A program made the translations under genes and the position numbers. The notes beneath the pieces were generated by a model. The model did no database searches, had not been told where the DNA came from, and was given only the letters and a program-made list of their open reading frames with translations. DNA of 64,000 nt from a bacterium. Its GTDB lineage: Bacteria > Planctomycetota > Planctomycetia > Kolteriales > Kolteriaceae. Below, piece after piece: positions 48,858-57,310 of this stretch (positions are counted from its first letter, which is position 1; each line of letters starts with the position of its first letter). The stretch spans positions 1 to 64,000 of the forward strand of contig JAIELF010000041.1 in the NCBI GenBank assembly GCA_019753235.1. Reading direction: 5' to 3'.

Positions 48858-49328
48858 ATGCCGGACGAAATGGCCAGTCGTAAAGAGAAACGGCGAGAGA
48901 CGCTCACACATCGTCTCATTTTACCCGTCGACACAAACCATCATGGGACGTTGTACGCTGGCTCGCTGTTGCGGATGAGTCTCGAAGCGGCCTACGCGGC
49001 CGCCCACCGGACCATCGGTCCCAATGCGAACATTGTCCTTCGTCGCGTTCTGAATGTCGAATGCAATGAACCGGTTCCGGTCGGCAGCGTGGTCGAGATT
49101 CGTGCCACGCTGCTCCATGCTCGGCGAGCGTACGTGGTGATTGGTCTGTTGGGGTCGCCGATCCAACCTGGCGCGGGCCCGTGGATGGAAGGGTTGATGG
49201 CGTTTGTGCAGATCAGCGAGGCCGGCCGGCCGGCACCCTTGCCGATCGATCTCACGCAGACGGATGCTCCGAGCGCCGATTGGCACGTGATCCACGAGCG
49301 AATGAAGAAGCTTCTTCGCGTTAAGTGA
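48858..49328 (+). CDS. Acyl-CoA thioesterase, hotdog fold
   Basis: 156 residues from ATG 48858 (ATG 48870 also possible; neither has a strong ribosome binding site). VDTNHHGTLYAGSLLRMSLE is the hotdog thioesterase active-site segment of the YciA/BFIT type. It continues with VECNEPVPVGSVVEIRATLL and GPWMEGLMAFVQI. It should hydrolyse acyl-CoA to free acid; the chain length is unknown. Its last 8 bases overlap the 3' end of obg on the other strand. Confidence 0.8.
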   Translation: MPDEMASRKEKRRETLTHRLILPVDTNHHGTLYAGSLLRMSLEAAYAAAHRTIGPNANIVLRRVLNVECNEPVPVGSVVEIRATLLHARRAYVVIGLLGSPIQPGAGPWMEGLMAFVQISEAGRPAPLPIDLTQTDAPSADWHVIHERMKKLLRVK

Positions 49329-50376
49329 GATTCTCCTCTCGGCGGTGCGGCGGGAGGACCTTCGGAACTTGATCCGGGAGAGCCCGCTGAACGTCGTCGA
49401 TCTCTTTAGCCAGCCGAAAGAGGAACGGTTTCATTCCCGTTCCAGAAACCGCCGAGATCACGAGTACTTCTTTTCCGAGAGCCGATTCAAGCTCTTTTTT
49501 GACCGCGGTTGAATCACCGACATCCGCCTTCGAAAGAACAATAATCTCCGGCTTCTTCGGAAGCTCGACGCTGTACTGTTCGAGTTCGTTTCGGATCGTG
49601 CGGTAGTTATCGAGCGGCGACGATTCATCAATGGGATGAGCATCGATGAGATGAACGAGAATCTTCGTTCTCTCGACATGGCGAAGGAATTCATGCCCCA
49701 GGCCAATCCCCTCGTGAGCCCCTTCAATGAGCCCCGGGATATCCGCCACCACACACGTTCGTTCGCTGTCCATAAAACAGATGCCCAGATTGGGATACTT
49801 CGTGGTGAAAGGATAGTCAGCGATTTCTGGCGTCGCGTGAGTGATTCGGCTCAGTAGGGTCGATTTGCCCGCGTTCGGCAAGCCGACTAAGCCGACGTCG
49901 GCGATGACTTTCAACTCGAGGACGATCCATCGTTGCTCGCCGGGTTGGCCTTCTTCAAACTCGCGAGGTGCTTGATGCGTCGACGTAGCGAAATGAGAGT
50001 TCCCTCGACCTCCCTTGCCGCCCCGAGCGATCACAACCTCTTCGCCGGTTGCGGAGAGATCTTTGATGACGAACTGTCGTTCGCGATCCTTGATGATGGT
50101 GCCGAGAGGGACTTCAATGAGCAAGTCATCGCCGGACTTCCCGGTGCAGAGTTTCCCTTGTCCCCCTTCGCCGCGAGGTGCTTCCCAGTGACGACGAAAG
50201 GAGAGTCCCGCAAGGCTATTGGCATTCGCGACCGCACGAATGATCACGCTTCCACCGGCCCCTCCGTCCCCTCCGTCAGGGCCTCCTTTGGGGACGAACT
50301 TTTCACGACGGAAACTCATGCAGCCGTTCCCGCCATCGCCGCCTCTCACGAAGATCTCTGCTCGATCGACAAACAC
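49321..50376 (-). CDS. obg: Obg/CgtA GTPase
   Basis: 351 residues from GTG 50376. The N-terminal glycine-rich Obg fold (1-158: MFVDRAEIFVRGGDGGNGC, GGDGGAGGSVIIRA) is followed by the GTPase domain with G1 GLPNAGKSTLLSRIT, G3 ADIPGLIEGA, G4 VLSKADV and G5 VISAVSG. Obg binds the 50S ribosome subunit and links its assembly to ppGpp. It lacks the optional C-terminal OCT domain. It follows rpmA, the usual neighbour, but a strong terminator separates them, so it may need its own promoter. Confidence 0.95.
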   Translation of the reverse strand: MFVDRAEIFVRGGDGGNGCMSFRREKFVPKGGPDGGDGGAGGSVIIRAVANANSLAGLSFRRHWEAPRGEGGQGKLCTGKSGDDLLIEVPLGTIIKDRERQFVIKDLSATGEEVVIARGGKGGRGNSHFATSTHQAPREFEEGQPGEQRWIVLELKVIADVGLVGLPNAGKSTLLSRITHATPEIADYPFTTKYPNLGICFMDSERTCVVADIPGLIEGAHEGIGLGHEFLRHVERTKILVHLIDAHPIDESSPLDNYRTIRNELEQYSVELPKKPEIIVLSKADVGDSTAVKKELESALGKEVLVISAVSGTGMKPFLFRLAKEIDDVQRALPDQVPKVLPPHRREENLT

Positions 50377-50515
50377 GCTAAGGATCTCCGTCCAAACTTT
50401 TGAGCGCTATGCCAGGCCGATTCTTCTGATGCCTCTGGGTCCAAATGGTTATTCTACGCACGCGAGGCCACGCGATAGGTGAACCCACGGTTGGCTCACC
50501 GATGAAAAGGTGGGC

Positions 50516-50568
50516 AAGAAAACAAAATCGGCCAAGAGCACCCCCGCAACGTGGTTCCCTTGGCCGAT
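50516..50568 (-). terminator. Rho-independent terminator after rpmA
   Basis: On the minus strand ATCGGCCAAG (50568-50559) pairs with CTTGGCCGAT (50536-50527), a 10-bp perfect stem with a 22-base loop, followed by TTTTGTTTTCT (50526-50516). It begins 11 bases after the rpmA stop codon. Confidence 0.85.
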
Positions 50569-50578
50569 CGATCGACGG

Positions 50579-50866
50579 TTACTGAGCGGCGACCTCTTCA
50601 AGCTCTTTGAGTTGCTCGGCCGTGAGAGGATCGACGTTGACGCGTCGGCCCGTCTGATCAAATCGAATGAAACCATGCTTGAGCGCGAATAGCGTGTAGT
50701 CTCTGCCGACGCCGACGTTCTTGCCCGCGTGCCACTTGGTTCCGCATTGGCGGATGATGATAGAGCCGGCATGTGCAAATTCGCCGGCATACAACTTGAC
50801 GCCTCGGCTCTGTGCATTGGAATCGCGACCGTTTCGCGACGAGCCTTGTCCCTTTTTATGAGCCAT
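50579..50866 (-). CDS. rpmA: Large ribosomal subunit protein bL27
   Basis: 95 residues from ATG 50866; a frame from 50896 adds ten non-conserved residues. [20 protein letters not shown] is the standard bL27 start, without the N-terminal cleavable extension of Firmicutes, and [20 protein letters not shown] follows. It sits near the peptidyl-transferase centre. In most bacteria rplU (bL21) lies directly upstream; here the upstream gene is a secreted protein instead. Confidence 0.96.
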   Translation of the reverse strand: MAHKKGQGSSRNGRDSNAQSRGVKLYAGEFAHAGSIIIRQCGTKWHAGKNVGVGRDYTLFALKHGFIRFDQTGRRVNVDPLTAEQLKELEEVAAQ

Positions 50867-51002
50867 GACGATGCCCCATGTTTTGGGTCGCCCCACTTTT
50901 TGAGGGGCTGAACCTTCTCTTACCTATCCCGAGCGAGTTTTTTTACAGAAGAAGCCCCAAGTCGGCCAGCGAGATGTCACGAATCGTATCCGATTTGATG
51001 TT

Positions 51003-51659
51003 CTAACGGTATATCCAAGAGGGACTTCCGCTGATCCTGATCTCCTTGGCGTCGGGGTTGAAGATGTCCCCCGGTTTGGTGAAGGGAAGCCGAAGTGTCT
51101 TGCGAAGCATTTCGGGTTCGGTCGCGGTTTTGCCGTCCCCTTCCACCTTCACATACCCGTTGGATAGGCCGGTGACGAAAATCTCGAACGACTTGGCGTT
51201 CATCAATTTCTCCCCTCCTTCCCAAAAAGCGATGCCGTGAACCTCGAGGGGGTGTCCTTCGGTCGGCGTGACCGGGACGTTATCCTTGGCGATGGTGACG
51301 GAGTTGTGGAGCGGGCGAGTCGGGTCCTCGCGCATCACCACCGCTTTTTGAGCACTGGGCAGGATGATGTCTTCGAAAACATCTCCCTTGTCGGTGACGA
51401 GCGTGAACTTTGGGATCACTTGCCGGGGTTTGCCCGAGTTATTGATGATGTAGTAGCGCATGTACCACACCAATCGTCGGCCTTTGCCTGGGATTTCGAC
51501 CATGATGAATCGGGGGCTTCGATAGTTCAGTGAAAGAGTCCAGATGTCGGGAACCCGTTGATCGCCGTCGGTAGGGTTGGGCTCGACGGTATTGAAGTTA
51601 AAAGGACCATCGGCACCGATTACCACCATCAACAAGGCGGATGTCAACATACTTAACAT
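51003..51659 (-). CDS. Exported protein of unknown function, planctomycete type
   Basis: 218 residues with a short signal peptide (about 1-16). The mature part is one beta-rich domain: DIWTLSLNYRSPRFIMVEIP, LVWYMRYYIINNSGKPRQVI, VHGIAFWEGGEKL, FEIFVTGLSNGYVKVEG. I recognise no named domain; the pattern is that of single-copy conserved secreted proteins in planctomycetes. It lies upstream of rpmA on the same strand, downstream of the MFS gene. Confidence 0.65.
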   Translation of the reverse strand: MLSMLTSALLMVVIGADGPFNFNTVEPNPTDGDQRVPDIWTLSLNYRSPRFIMVEIPGKGRRLVWYMRYYIINNSGKPRQVIPKFTLVTDKGDVFEDIILPSAQKAVVMREDPTRPLHNSVTIAKDNVPVTPTEGHPLEVHGIAFWEGGEKLMNAKSFEIFVTGLSNGYVKVEGDGKTATEPEMLRKTLRLPFTKPGDIFNPDAKEIRISGSPSWIYR

Positions 51660-51753
51660 CGAACCAACCCTCGAAATAGAGGATGACCAGGTAGTCTGGG
51701 TAGGACCGACCGTTCGCTTCCAAACGTATCGCTAACATAGCAAATCGGTTGGG

Positions 51754-53157
51754 TCAAGACGCTCTGTTGGCATCCGGACCGGGCGATGGGGTCGATCGGT
51801 CCCGTTCATGAACAAACCAATACGCTAAACAGGCGAAGGCCGACAGAACCATCAGGACCATCATGACCTTGAAAAAAGGCTGCCAGCCGGCCATGTCCTT
51901 GGACCGAACGAGGTACTTTTGCGATTCCAGACCTACCACTGCTCCGAGAGCGTAACCGACAGCGTCGATGGTGCCGGCCGCGGTCGCGCTCCCTCGTTTG
52001 CCACCTAGGTCCATTGAAATAGCCCCGCTCAGGAACGCGTACGGGGCCATCGCCAGAAACCCTACCACACATGTTAAGATGACCGGCCAAAGGGTTCCCT
52101 GAATGGACGGGACAAATGCCATCGTGGCTAGAACGGGTACCAGCATCGCTAGCGATACCGCCATTAACCAACCGCGCTTGCCCGCCGCGAAACGATCGGT
52201 CATGAATCCGGAAAGAAACACCGCGAGTGCTCCAAAGAGTGGAAAGAACGAACTGTACTCGGCCGCTTTCTGTGGCGAGATCTGACTGGCGACTTGGAGA
52301 TAATCGTTGTTAAAAAAGTTCATGCTCTCTCGCAGGCATGTCAGCGTGGCCGAGAGGAAGAGGATCAACCAAAAGGCGACACTTGACAGATAGGGGCGAA
52401 GCAGGTCCAGGAGATTCTCGGGTCGATCCTCGTCTCCTTTTTTACCGAATAGATTCTTCGGGCAAACGTCGGCCAAGGGGAGTCCTACGTCTGTTGGTTT
52501 GGATTTGAGGAGCAGAAAGTTGAGCACGGTGATGACCGTCAGCGTCCCGGCAGCAACGCCGAACATCAACCGCCAACCTCCTCCTTCACCGAGAGTTCGG
52601 GAGAGAACTTGCCGAGCGAGAAAATCGCCGAAGAGGTAACTCATGCACAGCACCGACATGACTCGCCCGTAAGACTGGTAGCCGAACCATTGGGTGGAGA
52701 TCTTCACCAAGCCGCCCCAGCCGGCCGACTGCACGAAGCGGTTCATCGAAAAGAAGAGGATGAATAAAGGCAACAATCCTTGCGATTCCCATCCCTCCGT
52801 CATCTCTGGCGCCATTAAGAAAAGCAGCGTGCAAATGATCGAACCAGTGAGACTCGTCAGGAAGATCACTCGCCCGCCGAGAAAGTCCCCGACCGCACCA
52901 TTGATGACCTTCCCAACCGCGTAAACCATCACACCGATCGAGCCGACCCGTGTCATCGAATCGGTCGTGATGCCGACAGAAGCGAACTCCTTCGCAATCG
53001 GTTCTTTGGCCAACGCAAGATTCGATCGGCAAAAGTAGAGCCCGGCATAGCCCGCGAAAAGAAGCGTCACCATGATCGCAGGCCAGACGCTCGAACCGAC
53101 CGACCGAGGAATAAGCGACGGACGCAGGGCGGCGTCGGCGGAGGTGGCAGAATCCAT
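51754..53157 (-). CDS. MFS transporter of the organophosphate:phosphate antiporter type (GlpT/UhpC-like)
   Basis: 467 residues with twelve helices. YAGLYFCRSNLALAKEPIA in helix 1 is the hallmark of the GlpT/UhpC family (Y-x-x-x-Y-F-x-R with the phosphate-binding Arg). GKVINGAVGDFLGGR is the loop 2-3 motif and NRFVQSAGWGGLVKISTQWF the family segment near helix 4. It likely exchanges a phosphorylated compound for phosphate. The substrate, or a sensor role as in UhpC, cannot be decided. No uhpAB-like sensor genes are nearby. Confidence 0.82.
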   Translation of the reverse strand: MDSATSADAALRPSLIPRSVGSSVWPAIMVTLLFAGYAGLYFCRSNLALAKEPIAKEFASVGITTDSMTRVGSIGVMVYAVGKVINGAVGDFLGGRVIFLTSLTGSIICTLLFLMAPEMTEGWESQGLLPLFILFFSMNRFVQSAGWGGLVKISTQWFGYQSYGRVMSVLCMSYLFGDFLARQVLSRTLGEGGGWRLMFGVAAGTLTVITVLNFLLLKSKPTDVGLPLADVCPKNLFGKKGDEDRPENLLDLLRPYLSSVAFWLILFLSATLTCLRESMNFFNNDYLQVASQISPQKAAEYSSFFPLFGALAVFLSGFMTDRFAAGKRGWLMAVSLAMLVPVLATMAFVPSIQGTLWPVILTCVVGFLAMAPYAFLSGAISMDLGGKRGSATAAGTIDAVGYALGAVVGLESQKYLVRSKDMAGWQPFFKVMMVLMVLSAFACLAYWFVHERDRSTPSPGPDANRAS

Positions 53158-53264
53158 GAAGCTTCTCTCGACGGACCGATGGGAGATTCGTGTCCGGCTT
53201 TTTTACCGAAGCCGAGAACAAAGTAACCCAAAGAAATCATGAGCGATGGATGAAGATGACAAGG

Positions 53265-53771
53265 CTACACATGCTGTTCGGTGGCCAAGATCGGTTCGTA
53301 GTCGGCACGGTATTGTTCGAGAGCCTCTTCCGGCGTCATGTCAAAGAGGGATCTTCCCAATGTCCCCCAATGGCCGTGTTTATAGAGGAAAATCGCGGTC
53401 GATTGTCGTCGGGAGCCGACCGGTTGTTGCGGGTCGCTGGGGGCTGATTCGGGGAGTGCAAAATAGATCGTCGCGTCGACGAAGGCGACTAACTCACCCG
53501 TTCGTCGGTGGCGAGCGAAACGGGCCTCGCCCTCGAAATCGCCGTCGGCCCAAACCAATCCCTTGGGATGGTCAAGCGATCGGCCCAGTTCGAGAAACTT
53601 GGCCTCAAGCATCTCTCGCTGTAAGTGAAAAAGTTCGAGGGCTCGCTCGGTGGTGATGTCGCGAAACATCCGCCGGAGAGCGACGTAGGCAAAAGGCGCG
53701 ATCAGCAAGACGACTCCGCCTGCGATCCACCAGCCGATCATTCGCTGCCGACTCCTACGCTTGGGTGTCAT
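53265..53771 (-). CDS. Small single-pass membrane protein of unknown function
   Basis: 168 residues: a basic start, one membrane helix (IGWWIAGGVVLLIAPFAYVAL, about 12-32), a helical part (ELFHLQREMLEAKFLELGRS) and a beta-rich end (GLVWADGDFEGEARFARHR, FVDATIYFALPES). No family is recognised. It overlaps the DUF423 gene by 17 bases and is thus the last gene of the carotenoid operon, probably carried along transcriptionally. Confidence 0.6.
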   Translation of the reverse strand: MTPKRRSRQRMIGWWIAGGVVLLIAPFAYVALRRMFRDITTERALELFHLQREMLEAKFLELGRSLDHPKGLVWADGDFEGEARFARHRRTGELVAFVDATIYFALPESAPSDPQQPVGSRRQSTAIFLYKHGHWGTLGRSLFDMTPEEALEQYRADYEPILATEQHV

Positions 53772-54168
53772 TGCTGGGTGGGCTCAGCCCGCGCGGAGCC
53801 GACAGACCCGCGATGGCCAGGAAGAGCCAACCAACCAGAAATGAAACGCCCCCGATCGGTGTGATCGCCCCCAGCCATTTCATCTTGGTCCACGCGAGAA
53901 GATACAGGCTCCCCGAGAACAGGACGATTCCCACCATGAAGGAGATTCCCGCGACGCGGGCGGCCCAACTTCGTGACTGCCACGAGAGAATGCCGACCGC
54001 CACCAAGGCCAGCGAATGGTACATCTGATACTTGGAGGCTGTCTCGACCCATTCGAGTCGGCGAGGATCGTCCCCCCAAGCTCGCTCGAGCATGTGGGCC
54101 GCGAACGCCCCCGCGACCACGGCTAAGCCCGCAAAGATGGTACCTAGTGTGATCCAGATCGACTTCAC
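53755..54168 (-). CDS. DUF423 membrane protein
   Basis: 137 residues from GTG 54168, which has AGGAG 7 bases upstream; the longer frame to 54321 is antisense-like and not conserved. There are four membrane helices with DUF423 (YwdK/YgdD) features: VVAGAFAAHMLE, KYQMYHSLALVAVGIL, FMVGIVLFSGSLYLLA, ITPIGGVSFLVGWLFLAIAG. Function unknown in all bacteria. Its start overlaps the crtZ stop by 4 bases (GTGA), so its translation is coupled to the carotenoid operon. Confidence 0.88.
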   Translation of the reverse strand: MKSIWITLGTIFAGLAVVAGAFAAHMLERAWGDDPRRLEWVETASKYQMYHSLALVAVGILSWQSRSWAARVAGISFMVGIVLFSGSLYLLAWTKMKWLGAITPIGGVSFLVGWLFLAIAGLSAPRGLSPPSNDTQA

Positions 54169-54662
54169 TGTTCGTCTCCTGGCCCATGGGGGCGACCACG
54201 TTTGGAACGAGGCTCGCGGAATTCTTCGTAGGGGAACAGGAACAAGCCGAAAGGCTCTCGTCCCTTCTTCTCGATCGATTGATGATGAGCCAAATGGGCT
54301 CGCCGAACCATCGCCATCCAACGCATCGCAGGCGACATCGGAAAGAAACGTCGATGTGTCATCAAGTCATGCACGACGAAGTAAAGCATGCCGTAAATCG
54401 TCATGCCGGTACCGATCGCGAATGCCGGGTTCCCCAGCGGATCCGAAAGACCGACCACGAGAAGAAGGATCGCCAGACCCGTGAAGAAGAAAGAGAAAAG
54501 GTCATTGGCTTCGAGCAGGCCGGTCCTTCTCGTGTGGTGCGTGATATGTATCTTCCAAAGAATTCCGTGAAATACCCAGCGATGAAGCAGATACGAAAGG
54601 AGTTCCATGCCCATAAAGGCCCCGGCGCTCCAAGCGATAAAGACAAACCAGGCGGGCAACAT
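54165..54662 (-). CDS. crtZ: Beta-carotene hydroxylase
   Basis: 165 residues, membrane-bound, with the four histidine boxes of non-heme di-iron hydroxylases: LLHRWVFHG, HITHHTRR, VHDLMTHRRF and RRAHLAHHQS. CrtZ hydroxylates the 3 and 3' positions of beta-carotene rings to give zeaxanthin. Size and box spacing match CrtZ rather than sterol desaturases. It lies between crtB and DUF423 in the carotenoid operon. Confidence 0.9.
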   Translation of the reverse strand: MLPAWFVFIAWSAGAFMGMELLSYLLHRWVFHGILWKIHITHHTRRTGLLEANDLFSFFFTGLAILLLVVGLSDPLGNPAFAIGTGMTIYGMLYFVVHDLMTHRRFFPMSPAMRWMAMVRRAHLAHHQSIEKKGREPFGLFLFPYEEFREPRSKRGRPHGPGDEQ

Positions 54663-54702
54663 CGATCGGATCTCCTTTTGTCGCCGACCAACAGTAGCCG
54701 AT

Positions 54703-55671
54703 TCAATCGTTCCAGAGCCTGTATTCTAGGATCCTCGTCGGAACGTGGAGCATTCGAGACGACGGGTGCGTTCGTTGTATGCTTGACCATAACGCGCTCA
54801 TGGCCAGCCAACGTTTGCGGGTGCCCGAAACAACCGCTCGTCCTTGGCCGACATCATAACCTCGCCGCGCTAGAACATCCCCAATGCCGGAATAGGCGAG
54901 CCTTGCCGTCTGAATCGCCCAGCCGGAAACTCGATCCAGATAACAAAGCCCCGCATCGCCGGCGCGGTAATGCCGATCCGCCTCTGCAAGAAGCGTTCGG
55001 ACAGGCTCAGCCAAATCGAGGCGAATGTCTTGAGGAACGGTCGGGAGCGCCGGCCCCTGGAGAATTGTTCGGGCTCGACTCGAAAGCATGGAGGCCGGCA
55101 GATAACATCGACCCCGCCGCCAATCCTCGTCCACATCTCGACAAATGTTGGTCAATTGCATCGCGATTCCCAGACGGGCTGCATGAGGCAAAGCGTCGTC
55201 CGACGAAACTCCTAGCACATGGCACATCATCAACCCCACCACGCCGGCAACGCGGTGACAGTAAAGCATCAGGTCGGCAAGCGTTTCATATCGGGTCGAT
55301 TGAACATCCATCTCCATGCCGGCCAGCAATTCTCGAAGATAGCAAGAAGGCAATCCCCTTTCTCGCATCACCACACCGATCGCCCGTAACACCGGATCAC
55401 TTGACTCACGGCCCGCGTCGAGATCATCGAGCTCATGGCGAAGGCGAGCCAAACGATCCTCGGCCTGAGCACGATCGGTGGCATGATCGACCGCATCGTC
55501 GGCACGTCGGCACCAGGCATATGTCGCGACGGCGGCCGACCGCACTTCTTTCGTTAACAGCCGAGACGCAAGCGCGAAACTCTTCGAGTGTCGAGCGATG
55601 ATCTCTTCGCAGTGACGAGTATCGTCGATGGTCCGCGAGCGGAGCTCGTGTTCGTTGACGGCAAGCGTCAT
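54703..55671 (-). CDS. crtB: Phytoene synthase
   Basis: 322 residues. The two Asp-rich magnesium motifs are in YAWCRRADDAVDH and QLTNICRDVDEDWRRGRCYL, the diagnostic trans-isoprenyl synthase signature. It condenses two geranylgeranyl diphosphates to 15-cis-phytoene. Its start codon overlaps the crtI stop by 4 bases (ATGA), so they are co-translated. The first 15 residues are variable. Confidence 0.93.
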   Translation of the reverse strand: MTLAVNEHELRSRTIDDTRHCEEIIARHSKSFALASRLLTKEVRSAAVATYAWCRRADDAVDHATDRAQAEDRLARLRHELDDLDAGRESSDPVLRAIGVVMRERGLPSCYLRELLAGMEMDVQSTRYETLADLMLYCHRVAGVVGLMMCHVLGVSSDDALPHAARLGIAMQLTNICRDVDEDWRRGRCYLPASMLSSRARTILQGPALPTVPQDIRLDLAEPVRTLLAEADRHYRAGDAGLCYLDRVSGWAIQTARLAYSGIGDVLARRGYDVGQGRAVVSGTRKRWLAMSALWSSIQRTHPSSRMLHVPTRILEYRLWND

Positions 55672-57176
55672 CCAAAATCCTCCAGCACAACGCTGGCCGT
55701 CGCTTTGGCCGAGCTCACGACACCGGGCACTCCCGCTCCAGGATGCGTGCCGGCCCCGACAATGTAAAGCCCCGGAATCACCGGATCGCGATTATGGGGC
55801 CGAAACCACGCACTCTGACGCAAAAGCGGCGCGACACTGAATGCCGAGCCATGGTGCGCTCGCAACTGCTTCCGAAAATCGAGCGGCGTAAAGAGCCTTT
55901 GTGTGACAATATGTTGTCGCAAATGGGGCAAATGACGTTCAAGAGATTGATAGATGCGGTCGGCGTACGGCTGTGCCGCTGAGGTCCAATCGATCTTCGC
56001 CTTGCCCAAGTGCGGCACAGGGCTCAGAACGTAAAACGCCTCGCAGCCCGGCGGGGCCATCGATGGATCCGTCACCGTTGGGGCATGTAAGTACAGACTG
56101 AAGTCTTCAGGTAGATCCCCGCCATGAAAGATTTCTCGGAGTAAACCCTTGTAGCGCGGTCCGAAAAGGATGGTGTGATGGGCCAGGTCATCATATCGGC
56201 GATCGGTCCCGAAATAGGCCACGAACAGCGACATCGACCAACTCATCCGTTCGAGTCGCCGACCCATCTGCTGGCCACGAGGATGGTCTCTGTAAAGCGT
56301 CGCATAGGTGTGATGGAGATCGGCATTCGAGACGACCGCGTCGAAGCTATCTGTTTCTTGGCCCGAGAGAATCCGATGTCGAACCGAGCCGTTCTTCCCT
56401 TCGATTGTGATTTGTTCGACCGGCGAACGAAGGCGAATCTCGCCGCCGAGATCGGTAAAGAGTTTCACCAATCCCTGCACCAAAGCGCCGGTTCCACCTT
56501 TCGGGAAGAAGACACCCCATTGGCGTTCGAGGTAGTGAATCAGCGTGTAGATCGCACTCGTTTCGAATGGATTTCCGCCGACCAAAAGAGAATGAAAACT
56601 AAAGGCTTCGCGGAGGTGCTCATCCTTGATGAACCCAGCGACCGTCTGATAAACGCTCCGATCGGCACGCAGCCGAGCCAGGTCGGGCGCGACCTTGATC
56701 ATGTCCCAGAATCGAAGAAAAGGGACCGCGCCCAGTTCAGTGTAGCCCTTATCGAAGACTTTCTTCGCATAGTCGACGAATCGCAAATAGCCGGCCACAT
56801 CGCCCGGCGACCGCTCGCGAATCTGATCCACCAGCCGGTCCCCATCCCCGATGTAGTCGAAGCGGTAACCATCCTCCCAGACCAGTCGATAGAAGGGAGA
56901 GACCGGCAACAGCGTTACATAGTCCGCCATCGGTTTGCCGGCGACTTCGAAGAGTTCTTCAAGACAGGTCGGCGCCGTGATGACGGTGGGGCCGGCATCA
57001 AAAGTGAATCCTTGATCTCGATAGACGTACGCTCTGCCGCCGGGCAGATCGCGAGCTTCGAATATCACGGTCTCGATGCCGGCCGCTTGCAAACGAATGG
57101 CGGCGGCCAAGCCACCAAATCCACTCCCGATGACGGCAACGCGTTTATCCTTGATCAACCGATCCATTCCTCTCAC
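55668..57176 (-). CDS. crtI: Phytoene desaturase (CrtI type)
   Basis: 502 residues with the FAD dinucleotide fold RVAVIGSGFGGLAAAIRLQA at the N-terminus and the C-terminal bacterial desaturase signature GLYIVGAGTHPGAGVPGVV. FPKGGTGALVQGLVKLF lies mid-protein. CrtI converts phytoene to lycopene in four steps. GTG 57176 or ATG 57167 is the start; neither is well spaced from its ribosome binding site. It is in the operon between crtY and crtB. Confidence 0.93.
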   Translation of the reverse strand: MRGMDRLIKDKRVAVIGSGFGGLAAAIRLQAAGIETVIFEARDLPGGRAYVYRDQGFTFDAGPTVITAPTCLEELFEVAGKPMADYVTLLPVSPFYRLVWEDGYRFDYIGDGDRLVDQIRERSPGDVAGYLRFVDYAKKVFDKGYTELGAVPFLRFWDMIKVAPDLARLRADRSVYQTVAGFIKDEHLREAFSFHSLLVGGNPFETSAIYTLIHYLERQWGVFFPKGGTGALVQGLVKLFTDLGGEIRLRSPVEQITIEGKNGSVRHRILSGQETDSFDAVVSNADLHHTYATLYRDHPRGQQMGRRLERMSWSMSLFVAYFGTDRRYDDLAHHTILFGPRYKGLLREIFHGGDLPEDFSLYLHAPTVTDPSMAPPGCEAFYVLSPVPHLGKAKIDWTSAAQPYADRIYQSLERHLPHLRQHIVTQRLFTPLDFRKQLRAHHGSAFSVAPLLRQSAWFRPHNRDPVIPGLYIVGAGTHPGAGVPGVVSSAKATASVVLEDFG

Positions 57177-57310
57177 TGTCCGTTACTAAACTCGCTCACG
57201 AGCCCGCCGTGAACAACAAACTTGTGGATCGCGCCGCGATCGAAACACAAGATCCTGAGAGTCCAGAGATGGCGCGTTTGAAAATCCTCGGGCTCCCAAG
57301 ACCCTCGCGA

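Noticed and set aside
54186..55601. 471-residue frame antisense to crtZ and crtB
   Set aside because: It covers two genes with complete catalytic motifs; its composition (Arg/Pro/His/Ser) is that of an antisense frame.
56175..57212. 345-residue frame antisense to crtI
   Set aside because: crtI is full length with both signature ends, and the antisense frame has no recognisable domain.
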